A stretch of DNA of 64,000 nt from Microglena sp. YARC (taxonomy: Eukaryota > Chlorophyta > Chlorophyceae > Chlamydomonadales > Chlamydomonadaceae), in NCBI GenBank assembly GCA_022414725.1, contig CM039462.1, positions 55,426,624 to 55,490,623 of the forward strand, read 5' to 3'. Made by a program: the position numbers and the translations under genes. Below the pieces are notes generated by a model. It was not told the origin of the DNA and did no database searches. It saw only the letters and a program-made list of their open reading frames with translations. How positions within the stretch are numbered: position 1 is the stretch's first letter; every line of letters begins with the position of its first letter. Below are positions 11,001 to 19,548 of the stretch, in pieces.

Positions 11001-11999
11001 GTCTCATCATCGTAATTGCTACCACGTGAATGCTTGCTCGCTTTCTTGCTTGCTGGTTTGTTGATTGTCCAACTGGCTTGTGCTTGGTCAAGCAACTAAT
11101 AATCTTGTAACTCCACCTCCTTCCTTTCATGCTGCTGCAGTTCCAGCAGGCAGTGACTTCCGCATATTGCGACATGGTGGAGAAGGAGCAAGTCATCAGC
11201 ATGCAGGATGAGTAGAGGGACAAGATCAAGAAGCCTGATGATGACACTGGTCTTGCTGCTGGTCACTGCTGCTGGTCACTCATAATATAATAGTAGCTTG
11301 GCTAGACTAGCCAGTCGGGGTGGCAGGGGGGGGGCAGGGGCAGAAGACAGACTAGATAGCTAGTCAGAGCTCATCAGGGTACTTTGGCTGGTACTTATTA
11401 TTTTAGTAGTCAGAGCACAGGGTACTCATATGTCTGAGTACCATTTTTCTAGGCCCAATTCATGGGTACAATTTCCCCCACAAATGAGGAGAATTTGTAA
11501 ATGGCCAAATTATAATAGCTATTGTTTATTATCACTTTTTTGAATTCGATTTTTTCAGTCTTCAAAATCTCTGTAAATAAAACATTGCAATCCATCTATA
11601 CATCTCGAATGATCCAAAGTCTCCTGTGCAAGCACTGCCTGGAAAAAACAACGGGACCCAATCCCTGAAATACCCGGAACCTAACCTAGCCCGGAGCCCA
11701 GGTCCCGAATTTACAGAATAAGAAAAGGGTCGGTCCAGTATTAAATACTACAATACGGGACAAAATTCCTTGTACTATCCGGGACCAAATTTCCTGTATT
11801 CAAGGAGGGTTATTCCACGAAGGGTGCCCGGAATTTTACGGACCAGCACCATTTAGTTTACGATCCATCAAATCCTAGTTCGTAAACCTTAAATTACGAG
11901 GGGGTGTCCGCTCTTTACGAAATAGAGCCCACAATTTTATGAGGTGGGTTTGTAGAATTTTCCAAGCCAAATCCAGTTCGTAAAATGCTGTTTTATTTA

Positions 12000-12281
12000 T
12001 AGTGGTCGATACCCGGGGACTAGCACACAGACCGTGCCTCCCGTTATTTTTCAGTCTAGCCAGTTACTTTGTGTTGGTGCTCCCAAACCGGGGTGAAAAA
12101 CCCCCGTAGTACGGAGCACTGGCATAATGTGGCTAACGGTGCTTGCATCGGCGGTGAACCTTTTCGATGTGGTGGTCCTACGGTGACTATAGCTAGCTCC
12201 GGCTTACGCTATGGTGTCCTTAACTTCACGTTTTGTGAGTTACTGTATTACACGGATGTAACAATTTCAATTTCAATTTGA
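12000..12281 (+). mobile_element. 3' end of a non-LTR retroelement or SINE with a CAATTT tail
   Basis: The segment ends TGTAACAATTTCAATTTCAATTTG. Short direct repeats of CAATTT at a 3' end are typical of non-LTR retrotransposon and SINE tails. The body (GTGGTCGATACC onward) carries no recognisable protein. It begins right after the transposon end at 11995. The call is inferred from the tail alone. Confidence 0.45.
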
Positions 12282-12301
12282 GCGGCTAATAGGAGGGGAA
12301 A

Positions 12302-12331
<30 letters not shown>
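12302..12331 (+). repeat. Poly(dG) tract, 30 nt
   Basis: Uninterrupted run of G between the retroelement tail and a GGAGG-rich stretch. Confidence 0.95.
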
Positions 12332-12332
<1 letters not shown>

Positions 12333-12439
12333 GGAAGCGGAGGGTAGGGGATTGGAGGAGAAGGATGGGGGTGGGTTGGAGATTGAGGCCAACTTGGGAG
12401 AAGACGGGAGGGTGGGTGGGGCGCAGGGCTTGACTGGCT

Positions 12440-12925
12440 GGAGGACAGCTTGAGCTCGAAGGGAGCGAATCAATCCGGTAGTCTGATCGGATGATGATGT
12501 GCGCGATCGAAGATCCACACTGGTGATGTCAACGCCACGGGTGTGGAGAGTTACCGATATACTCTCCTATTGACAATTGCGATTAGAGGCTTGCAACAGA
12601 CAAAATGTTCTTAGCGTGGCGAGATAAAGATGCTCAACAAGACCAATCCTGTAAGGATGATGGGACCGTAACCTTTTAATTCCGGAGTTGCGTATGCAAC
12701 GCAGAGACAGAGGAGAGATGATGTAGAGACGATCGTTTACAGGATAAGCATCATATAAGATGCGCTACTTAGAAGAAGGAAGATGGCACGGTACCTTAGG
12801 GTACCGGCGTGTAGAGTACGTTCCAAAGCTGGCAGGGGCACTGCAGTTAGCGTAGCAGGACGGGAGTCCTGTGCACACTAAGTCACTCTAGGTGAGCCGG
12901 GAGAAACCGGTGAATAACATATTTG
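12440..12925 (+). repeat. Interspersed repeat R, copy 1 (possible LTR 3' part)
   Basis: It matches 60465-60926 in the same orientation, though diverged. Shared blocks include GAATCAATCCGG, a GGTACCTNNGGTACCGGC hairpin, GAGTCCTGTGCAC and CTAAGTCACTCTAGGTGAGC. Both copies end GGTGAATAACA. An LTR could end this way, but no start or target duplication is visible. Confidence 0.5.
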
Positions 12926-13537
12926 CCGTACAATACATCGTGCTAACTAGCGAGATATTATCTTACTATTATCAAACTGAAAAAACGTCTATATATTTCT
13001 TGGGTCCTGTGATGTTCGATGCTCAGCTTTCTGGTTGCACCTTTTTGCCATTACAATTCTGAGCCTTTTTATTCCAATTCGGATTTTCCGGGATTTGTCT
13101 TTACTGCCGAAGACGGCGAACAGCCGAATTGCTAGCTGAAGCCATGTAACCAAGTCCAAGTTACAATTCGGAGGTCAGCTAGTCGATTTTAGTTCACAAT
13201 ATATTGTACGTAATATATCGGATGATATTCACAATATATCGTATGACAATTGAAAATATTGTGTGATAGTGACACCCCAACACATATGCTATTTGGGGGA
13301 GATCCACCACGTATTCTGCCAAGGGGAAAGGGGGGGCCCAGGGCCTGTCCTTCTCTCTCTTTCTATCTCTCCCACCCCGCACAATGCAACTCATACACAT
13401 CGAAATACAAAGAGAGACCTTGTAGTACATAAAAAACGGGCTGTTCTACCAAGTCAGGATTTCGTCTGGGGAGTGAGTGAAGCCCCCCCTTGTACCGCCC
13501 TCACCCCCTACTAGTGCCGCCCCCCACTCGTGCTACC
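12926..13537. other. AT-rich spacer without recognisable genes
   Basis: It contains short inverted AT-rich motifs (ATATATCG around 13200-13250) and nothing that supports a gene. Confidence 0.4.
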
Positions 13538-13957
13538 TCATAGACTCAACCTCTTCCACATAATCTTGCGAGATGTCTTGCTTGAGTTTTCCTTTGCTTC
13601 CTTTACCACACTGATGAGTAACTGCCAATCTTCGATGGCCTTACAATGGAAAAAGCACACCATGGGCCTTTGGCGGAGATCCTCAGCCATGAACGTCACA
13701 TTGCGCTGCTCATTCGGGAAGTGGGTCCAAAGCGAATTGTTCATAGCGATGTCGAAGATCTCACGTGGGCCAAAGATTCGCATATAGAAGCCCAACAGCC
13801 AGTCTTCAAAGTGCCCCCCAATGTACTTGGGCTCGATCTTGGGGACGACCTCTAGGAAAAGATCGATAGAGAATCCGTTCAAAGAGCCGAAGTAGTAGTG
13901 GTCTAAACGTGGCCCCCACATGGCGTACTTGTTTGCCGCCAGCTCCTGGCCCTTTTG
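13538..13957 (-). CDS. Downstream exon of a GT31-like glycosyltransferase (C-terminal half of the domain, partial)
   Basis: An open minus-strand frame of about 140 codons is preceded by a splice acceptor, TTTCGTCTAG, at 13958-13967. It reads KGQELAANKYAMWGP, then YYFGSLNGFSIDLF, then GGHFEDWLLGFYM. GT31 galactosyltransferases have, after the DxD region, a glycine-rich segment followed by an ED(V/W)xxG motif with a catalytic acidic residue, and this exon fits that order. It lies about 3 kb downstream, on the same strand, of an exon with the first half of a GT31 domain, so both probably belong to one gene. The frame stops at TGA (13538), or splicing may occur earlier at a GTAAAG. Two decayed copies of its 5' part lie at 14088-14216 and 14370-14505. 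The family call is inference. Confidence 0.45.
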   Translation of the reverse strand, partial: QKGQELAANKYAMWGPRLDHYYFGSLNGFSIDLFLEVVPKIEPKYIGGHFEDWLLGFYMRIFGPREIFDIAMNNSLWTHFPNEQRNVTFMAEDLRQRPMVCFFHCKAIEDWQLLISVVKEAKENSSKTSRKIMWKRLSL

Positions 13958-14087
13958 CTAGACGAAATTGGAGACCAATGGTAATACAGGGCGTTACGTA
14001 TTAGTAAAAGTAGTGGTGGAGTTAGTGGTAGTAGTACTACTAGTGGTGGGGGTAGTGGTGGTAGTAGTACAGGTGGTGGTGGTCATG

Positions 14088-14216
14088 TCTAGGAAGAGGT
14101 CGATAGAGAAGCCATTCAATGAGGCGTAGTATTAGTACAAGTAGTAGTGGTATAAGTGTGGTCCCCACGTGGCCTACTTTCTACCCGCCAACTCCTGCCC
14201 CTTCACCTAGACAAGA
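14088..14216 (-). pseudogene. Decayed duplicate of the GT31-like exon's acceptor and 5' part (copy B)
   Basis: It matches the start of the exon at 13957, including the acceptor (CTTGTCTAG) and KGQELAG. It has an in-frame TAG soon after and breaks down into GTGGTA-type microsatellite before the ED motif. Confidence 0.6.
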
Positions 14217-14369
14217 TTGGAGATAATTAGGAAAACAAGGCATTATGTATTAGTAATGGTGGTAGTGGTGGTGGCAGTACTAGTGGTGGTGGTAGTAGTA
14301 GTACTAGTGGTGGCAGTACTAGTGGTGGTGGTAGTGGTGGTAGTAGTAGTAATACTAGTGGTGGTGGTC
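14217..14369 (+). repeat. (GTGGTA/GTAGTA)n microsatellite between exon duplicates
   Basis: Trinucleotide-based repeats of GTA and GTG with CTAGTG interruptions. A similar tract at 14000-14090 separates the intact exon from duplicate B. Confidence 0.85.
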
Positions 14370-14505
14370 ACGTCTAGGAAGAGGCCGACAGAGAAGGCGT
14401 TCAAAGAGCCGTAGTAGTAGTGGTCCAAATGTGTGCCCCACATGGCGCACTTGCTTCTCGCCAGCTCCTGCCCCTTTACCAGGGCGGGATCGGAGACCAT
14501 TGGGA
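14370..14505 (-). pseudogene. Decayed duplicate of the GT31-like exon's 5' part (copy C)
   Basis: It encodes KGQELARSKCAMWGTHLD and YYYGSLNAFSVGLF, close to the exon at 13957. The acceptor AG is lost (CCCTGG in its place), and the coding match stops at a GACCACCACC microsatellite. Confidence 0.6.
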
Positions 14506-14579
14506 AAGTCGTTAAGAGAGCAATATTATTAGTATTACTACTATTGCAAATCTTATTAGTAATATAATATATAATTTAG

Positions 14580-14795
14580 CGTTAAGAGAGCTGAGGAAAG
14601 ATTTCGCACTGAATGTTCGATGTGGATAGAGAACAGCGAGCAATAGTCCATACAAGAGAAATCATGTCGATACACACACAGGTGGCCGAGATACACGGGG
14701 GGGGGGGGGGGTCCGACTGTTTTCCCAATTTTATTTTTACCTCGTGTAACTCCCTTGCCAGTACGGATTTTCGAACGTGAGGTACAACAATGAGT
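14580..14795 (+). repeat. Interspersed repeat, inverted relative to 23925-24140
   Basis: Shared sequence includes TTTTCCCAATT, a G- or C-run, CGAGATACA/TATCTCGGC and CACTGAATGTTCG-type flanks, on opposite strands in the two places. A 15-nt G run lies at 14697-14711. Confidence 0.55.
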
Positions 14796-15014
14796 ATGTT
14801 TTGACGTGAGGAGTGTGAATCTGCAGTTGTTAGTACGTTATACGCATGGTGTAATTGGATCTCCTGGAAGGTACATCTGGGCTGGACGTCACCCAGACCT
14901 TCGCGCCCAGCTTCGCACGGGCGGAAGTTGGGCGGGAAAAAGCGCGCGCACAATGCGTTCTGCTGCGCGTTCTGAACTCTGCCCCCCCACAAGGTTCCTT
15001 CAGCATTTGAGCCT

Positions 15015-15018
<4 letters not shown>

Positions 15019-15047
<29 letters not shown>
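15019..15047 (+). repeat. Poly(dC) tract, 29 nt
   Basis: Uninterrupted run of C following GAGCCTGGCG. Confidence 0.95.
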
Positions 15048-15051
<4 letters not shown>

Positions 15052-15234
15052 TATACACACCACCAGAGCTAACCATCAGTCTGCAGAATACAAGTTGAGT
15101 CGATTAAGCCACGATAATAATGATGACTTTAGATCTTTTTATACCTTAGTGATCTCCTTCAAGGGCCCGGATGACTGCTAAGCGCCCACGAAAGTTGTAA
15201 AAATACTAATATCTAAATAACTTTGTCCAAACTT

Positions 15235-15405
15235 GATATTTGTATCTATTCGTTGTATGGTTGAAAAGGCCTTGACGAGATGATGTTCATGGACCCCCCT
15301 TTTACTATGTAATACTGTCTGGGTGTCTAGATATAAAGTCTCAAAGGGGGGGAGGGGGGGAGGTCCCCGGGGGTCAAAATAACAACTTCCGAACATGCGG
15401 TCTGC
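15235..15405 (+). repeat. Interspersed repeat, inverted relative to 18780-18905
   Basis: Both places share TACTATGTAATACTGTCTGG and GATGATG(T/C)TCATGGACCCC on opposite strands, each next to a G- or C-rich stretch. The pair brackets the upstream GT31-like exon. Confidence 0.6.
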
Positions 15406-15429
15406 CAACTTTAAACTTGCCCCCCCCCT

Positions 15430-16680
15430 CGGCTTGTATTATAAATAATAATTAGTTATGGAATATATAAGTAAGCGTTAAGAGAGTTGTATTATTATCA
15501 TTACTAGTATTATAAATATGATTAGTATAAGCAGGTATAAGAGGTATTATTAATATTAGTGGTATTATTAGTATTAGTTGTACTGTACCAGGTACTGTAC
15601 TGACACAAAAATTGAACGTTATAAATTATAATTTGACAAGTGCACCTGTCGAATCGCGGCGTATAGTACAGTACGCATCGAAAAAACTGCCAACCCGTTA
15701 TCAGGCACGATAATAGGGTACAGGATCTACATAGGGCTTACTAACCCCACTTGGGACCCGCCGCCTGTGCCTCCCGGCTCATAATGCTCATAATCCCAGA
15801 TCTCATGTCTCAGATCCTCGATATATCCTCTAAGGAACATGTGTGCCCTCTAGTAGCTCCAAATAACAGTAAGCAAATCACACAGTGGGGCTTCTTTAAA
15901 TATCTAGAACTTGGTTAGATTACCCCTTCTAACAACCAATTGAACGGAGTTGCAGACAAAGCTCGAGATGCTGTCTTTAGCAATCCCTAGACCACTCCTC
16001 AATAGGCAGTCCCTCGCAACCCCTTGAACTGCGCTTGGCCCTTCTACGCTAGCTTAGCAATACATGAACACACTGCATGCTTTTGTTTACTTAGGTTCAG
16101 GTCCTAGAACTCAGATTGAAAGAGCAAGAGATTTAGTGATGATTAAGTTAGTTGATGTTTACGATTGAATCTATTACCATAGTTATTGAAAAGGACATGC
16201 ATTCGGTACTGCTTTGCTAAGCAAGATAGTTGTATGGCTTCATTGCAAATAACTCTCTTCCCTACTTGCAGATACTAGAACCATGTACCCTAATGACTAT
16301 GATACCGGCATTGAGATTTATATTGATTATAGTTTATGGTCTATTGTATCAGCTTCCAGGCTGCTCACCTTCTACAAGCAGAGTAAATTTGGTATGGGAA
16401 GTATGAACACTACACCTACACCCCACTCCTGAGTACCGGTCCACAACGTTATCACAAGGCTGTAGTGTTCTATTTAGAACAGGCCATGAACAAGTGTAAC
16501 ATGTTCAAGTACAAAAATACAGCTGCAATAATGGATGGTATTAAATGGAGTGGAATTAACTAAAACTGTCAAAGGTGTAATGTTCAATTATATTCATGTG
16601 GAAACAAACGCCAACCGCGAAACATCAAACTATTAAAAAACCTCAAAAAGACAATCAAATTAAAATTTTGAATTAAACAA
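15430..16680. other. AT-rich region, probably intron of the GT31-like gene
   Basis: Short TTATTAGTA-type repeats occur at 15440-15600. The rest is unique-looking AT-rich DNA with no ORF above background. It lies between the two GT31-like exons on the minus strand. Confidence 0.35.
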
Positions 16681-16769
16681 AGACTATCAAGGAAGAATGA
16701 AGAGACCAAAAAGGAAGAATGAAGAGACAAACAAACAAGAATGAAGACAGAAACAAATAAGAATGAATA

Positions 16770-16866
16770 CAGTCAGGTATGTAGCCAAGTTTGGCAGGTG
16801 TGCGCATGAATCATCTTCTAACTTGATGATCTGCTTGTAACCACGCCTGCACACGCCATTGAGCAC
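16770..16866 (-). pseudogene. Duplicate of the DxD-containing 3' part of the GT31-like exon
   Basis: It repeats 16950-17046 at an offset of exactly 180 bp. It encodes RGYKQIIKLEDDS and AHLPNLATYLT; the original has KLDDDS and AHLPNMATYLTE. The first aspartate of the metal-binding triad is changed to glutamate, the donor GTGATGAG is lost, and the preceding sequence could serve as an acceptor (TGTGCAG). It may be a decayed or skipped exon copy. Confidence 0.7.
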
Positions 16867-16947
16867 AGGCAAACAAGTAAGAAAGGAGAGACAAACAAGT
16901 AGAATGAATTCACAAACAAGTAAGAATGAAGACCCTTGTCTCATCAC

Positions 16948-17379
16948 CTCAGTCAGATATGTAGCCATGTTTGGCAGGTGTGCGTATGAATCATCATCCA
17001 ACTTGATGATCTGCTTGTAACCACGCTTCCACATGTTGTTGAGCAGCTCCGCAAGATGTATAATGGTGTGGTACATCTTCCCATCATTGTGAGTCTCTTT
17101 ACAGTTCACAAGGATGAGGTCTCCCTCGACTTCTTGCTCTTGGCAAGTGCGTTCCACTATGTAGCTTACAGGATCCGGAAACCCCACGGCAAAGACAACG
17201 TCAAAGTCTTGGTTGTATTGGGAATAGGCTGTGCGGAGCACTCCTCGCCGGATAGGTGTTTGTACACGAGTGTACACGAAGATGAGTCCGAGCTTGCCAC
17301 CCTTGATCTTCCATGGGTCTCCGCGCCAGGAGCAGTTCCAGTGATATTGAGACGCATTGAGACCCATGCGATAAGCCAC
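16948..17379 (-). CDS. Upstream exon of a GT31-like beta-1,3-glycosyltransferase (partial)
   Basis: This 432-nt exon lies between an acceptor, ATCTGTATAG, and a donor, GAG/GTGATGAG. The 144 codons contain, in order, IFVYTRVQTPIRRGVLRTAY, FAVGFPD, a conserved acidic stretch ending GDLILVNCKETHNDG, and RGYKQIIKLDDDSYAHLP. This is the GT31 arrangement: a segment where the substrate-side arginine follows T-x-x-x-R-R, then F-x-x-G, then D(I/L)L, then the K-x-D-D-D metal-binding motif. Such enzymes add galactose or GlcNAc in the Golgi. No signal anchor is seen, so at least one upstream exon is missing. The next exon is probably at 13957. The 180-bp duplicate downstream and a minisatellite starting right at the acceptor are notable. 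Confidence 0.7.
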
Positions 17380-18230
17380 CTATACAGATGGAATGGAGTG
17401 GAATGGATTCATGCCACCAGCCACCTAGACAAATGCAATTGAGTGGAATTGGGTGGAATATATTCATGCAATCAGTGACCTAGATAGATGAAGTGGAGTG
17501 GTCTCATTAGTGCTGACTAGTTCCAGTGCCTGAAGGATGCGTTGAGATTCATGCAATCAGCCACCTAGGCAGATGGAATTGAGTGGAGTGGAGTGGAATG
17601 GGATGCAATGAATTGGAGGTGGGATGGAGTGGAGTGGAGTGGAATGCAATGAATTGGAGGTGGGATGGAGTGGAGTGGAATGATTTGGAGGAGGGATGGA
17701 GTGGAGTGGAATGCAATGAATTGGAGGAGGAATGGAGTGGAGTGATGTGCAATTAACTGGAGATGGAATGGAGTGGAGTGGTGTGGAGTGGAATGCAACG
17801 GATTGGAGGTGGATCAGAGTGGAGCGATGTGCAATTAATTGGAGATGGAATGGAGTGGGGTGGAATGCAATGAATTTGAGGTGGAATGGAGTGGAGTGTT
17901 GTGTAATTTATTGGAGATGGAATGGAGTGAAGTGAAGTGGAATGCAATGAATCATATGGGATGGATTGGATGGAGATTGGGATGGAATGGAGTGATGTGC
18001 AATTAAATTGGAGATGGAATGGAGTTGAGTGGAATGCAATATGAATTGGAGGTGGATCGGAGTGGAGTGACGTGCAATGAATTGGACATGGAATGGAGTG
18101 GAATGCAATTGATTGGAGATGAAATGGAGTGGAATGGAATGAATCGGAGGTGGATCTGAGTGTACTGACGTGCAATTAAATGGAGGTGGAATGGAGTGGA
18201 GGTGGAGGAGGAATGAGTTCATTCGATCAG
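17380..18230 (+). repeat. GGAGTGGAATG-type minisatellite abutting the GT31-like exon
   Basis: Repeats of TGGAATGGAGTGGAGTGGAA with ATGCAATGAATTGGAGGTGG spacers form a loose 60- to 110-bp higher period. At the exon side, three copies of the splice-acceptor region (GCCACCTAGNCAGATGGAAT and similar, near 17370, 17420 and 17565) grade into the array. The array therefore seems to have grown from the intron end. No coding function is likely. Confidence 0.85.
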
Positions 18231-18985
18231 GACCGACCAGTACAGAATGGTGTGGCCACTCATATTACATTGAGTAGGAGAAATGGGGTGATTCCGTTTT
18301 TTTTTTTTTTTATCTGAAAGTGTTTTTCCCTTTGCATTTTGGTACCCGAAAAAACATCGAAACGAAAAACGAAGTTTTTTTATTTTGGTGTGTGAAGGGA
18401 TTCCTACCCCAGATAATGTGTTCATTGGTGCTGATTGGTGCAAAAAAAATGCTCTTCAAATCAGTAAAAATCTAAATGTTACCACATTCGGATTCCTTAT
18501 GAAATTCTATGACATGTAGCACTAAGAAAAATATGTTTGGCCAACATATAAGCAGAGTAAATTGCGGTTCAAAGTACAAAAAAACCTCGGGAAAAAAGAT
18601 TTTAGGGCAACTGAAAATGAAAAGGGGTCAAAACCAGCGATCGCTATATATAGCGCAAAACAAAATCGCTGCTCCATGTGGTATGTGGACAACATATGCA
18701 TAGGGAATGGCGAGGGGGGGGGCAGGAATAAAGTTGGCTGATTGCACGTTCGGATTTTTTTTTCACCCCTGGATCCCCCCCCCAACCCACCCACCCTCCC
18801 CCCCTTTGAGACCTCATACCTAGACACCCAGACAGTATTACATAGTGAAAGGGGGGTCCATGAGCATCATCTCATCAAGAGCTTTACAACCATATACTAA
18901 AAATAACAAAATATCAAGATAAACACAAGTTATTCAGTTGTTTGTCAGGTTTACAACTATGGCGTCTCATACCATTGAATGAGAT
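18231..18985. other. Intergenic or intronic DNA with short homopolymers
   Basis: A T run lies at 18297-18311 and a C-rich stretch at 18775-18800. Positions 18780-18905 are the inverted partner of 15235-15405. No coding signal. Confidence 0.4.
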
Positions 18986-18989
18986 CACC

Positions 18990-19545
18990 CGGTATGACAA
19001 TAACTACATCTATCACTCTATCCTACCAATCATTATCATCATTGTTAAATTGTTTTCTGTAGCCTGTCCCCTAATCCAGAAGAGTCTGAACCCAAAGTCT
19101 AAACCCTGATGTGCCTACGCCAAGTAGGTGCGGGGTCTTCTACATCTGATTGCATTCTGTACTCATTAGTGTAGTAGTGTAGTCTATCCAAGACTCTACC
19201 TATCCTACCAATCATCGTCATTATCAAATTGTTTTGTGTAGCTTGTCCCATAATCAAGAAGAGTCTGAACCTGAGTCTAAACCCTGATGTGCCCACGCCA
19301 AGTAGGTGGGGGGTCTTCTACATCTGATTGCATTTTGTACTTAGTAGTGTAGTAGTGTAGCCTATCCAAGACTCTACCTATCCTACCAATCATCATCATC
19401 ATCATTGTAAAATTGTTTTGTGTAGCCTCTCCCCTAATCCGGAAGAGTCTGAACTCTGAGTATGAACCCTGATGTGCCCGCGCCAAGTAGGTGGGGGGTC
19501 TTCTACGCCTGATTGCATTCTGTACTCAGGAGTGTAGTGTAGTAG
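18990..19545 (-). repeat. 178- to 185-bp tandem repeat, three copies
   Basis: GATGTGCC anchors lie at 19108, 19286 and 19471. Units share GCCAAGTAGGTGGGG, TCTGATTGCATT and CTACCAATCATCATC. The period is not a multiple of three, so similar peptides appear in shifting frames. The array runs up to the 3' end of the zinc-finger gene, and its last unit overlaps that gene's stop region. Confidence 0.85.
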
Positions 19546-19548
19546 AGT

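Larger units (their letters stand above)
5121..11995 (+). mobile_element. TIR transposon, left copy, truncated at one end and enlarged by internal satellites
   Basis: Two blocks, 5121-6016 and 10480-11995, match the reverse complement of the complete copy at 58070-60441 in the same order. In the other copy these blocks are contiguous, so 6017-10479 is extra DNA here (a CACACG microsatellite, a second 8-bp array and a 189-bp satellite). The right end, GTTCGTAAAATGCTGTTTTAT, is the same TIR as in the other copy. The left TIR is missing and replaced by poly(dC). No transposase ORF is present, so the element is non-autonomous. Confidence 0.65.

Noticed and set aside
10415..11247. Several frames of 100 to 250 codons in the 21-bp array
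   Set aside because: The period is a multiple of three, so any stop-free frame repeats. Both strands are equally open and the array is part of a transposon.
19099..19486. Repeated peptides with EDPPPTWRGHIRV as a coding tandem repeat
   Set aside because: The repeat period is 178 to 185 bp, so the frame is lost between units. It is more likely noncoding satellite next to the zinc-finger gene's end.
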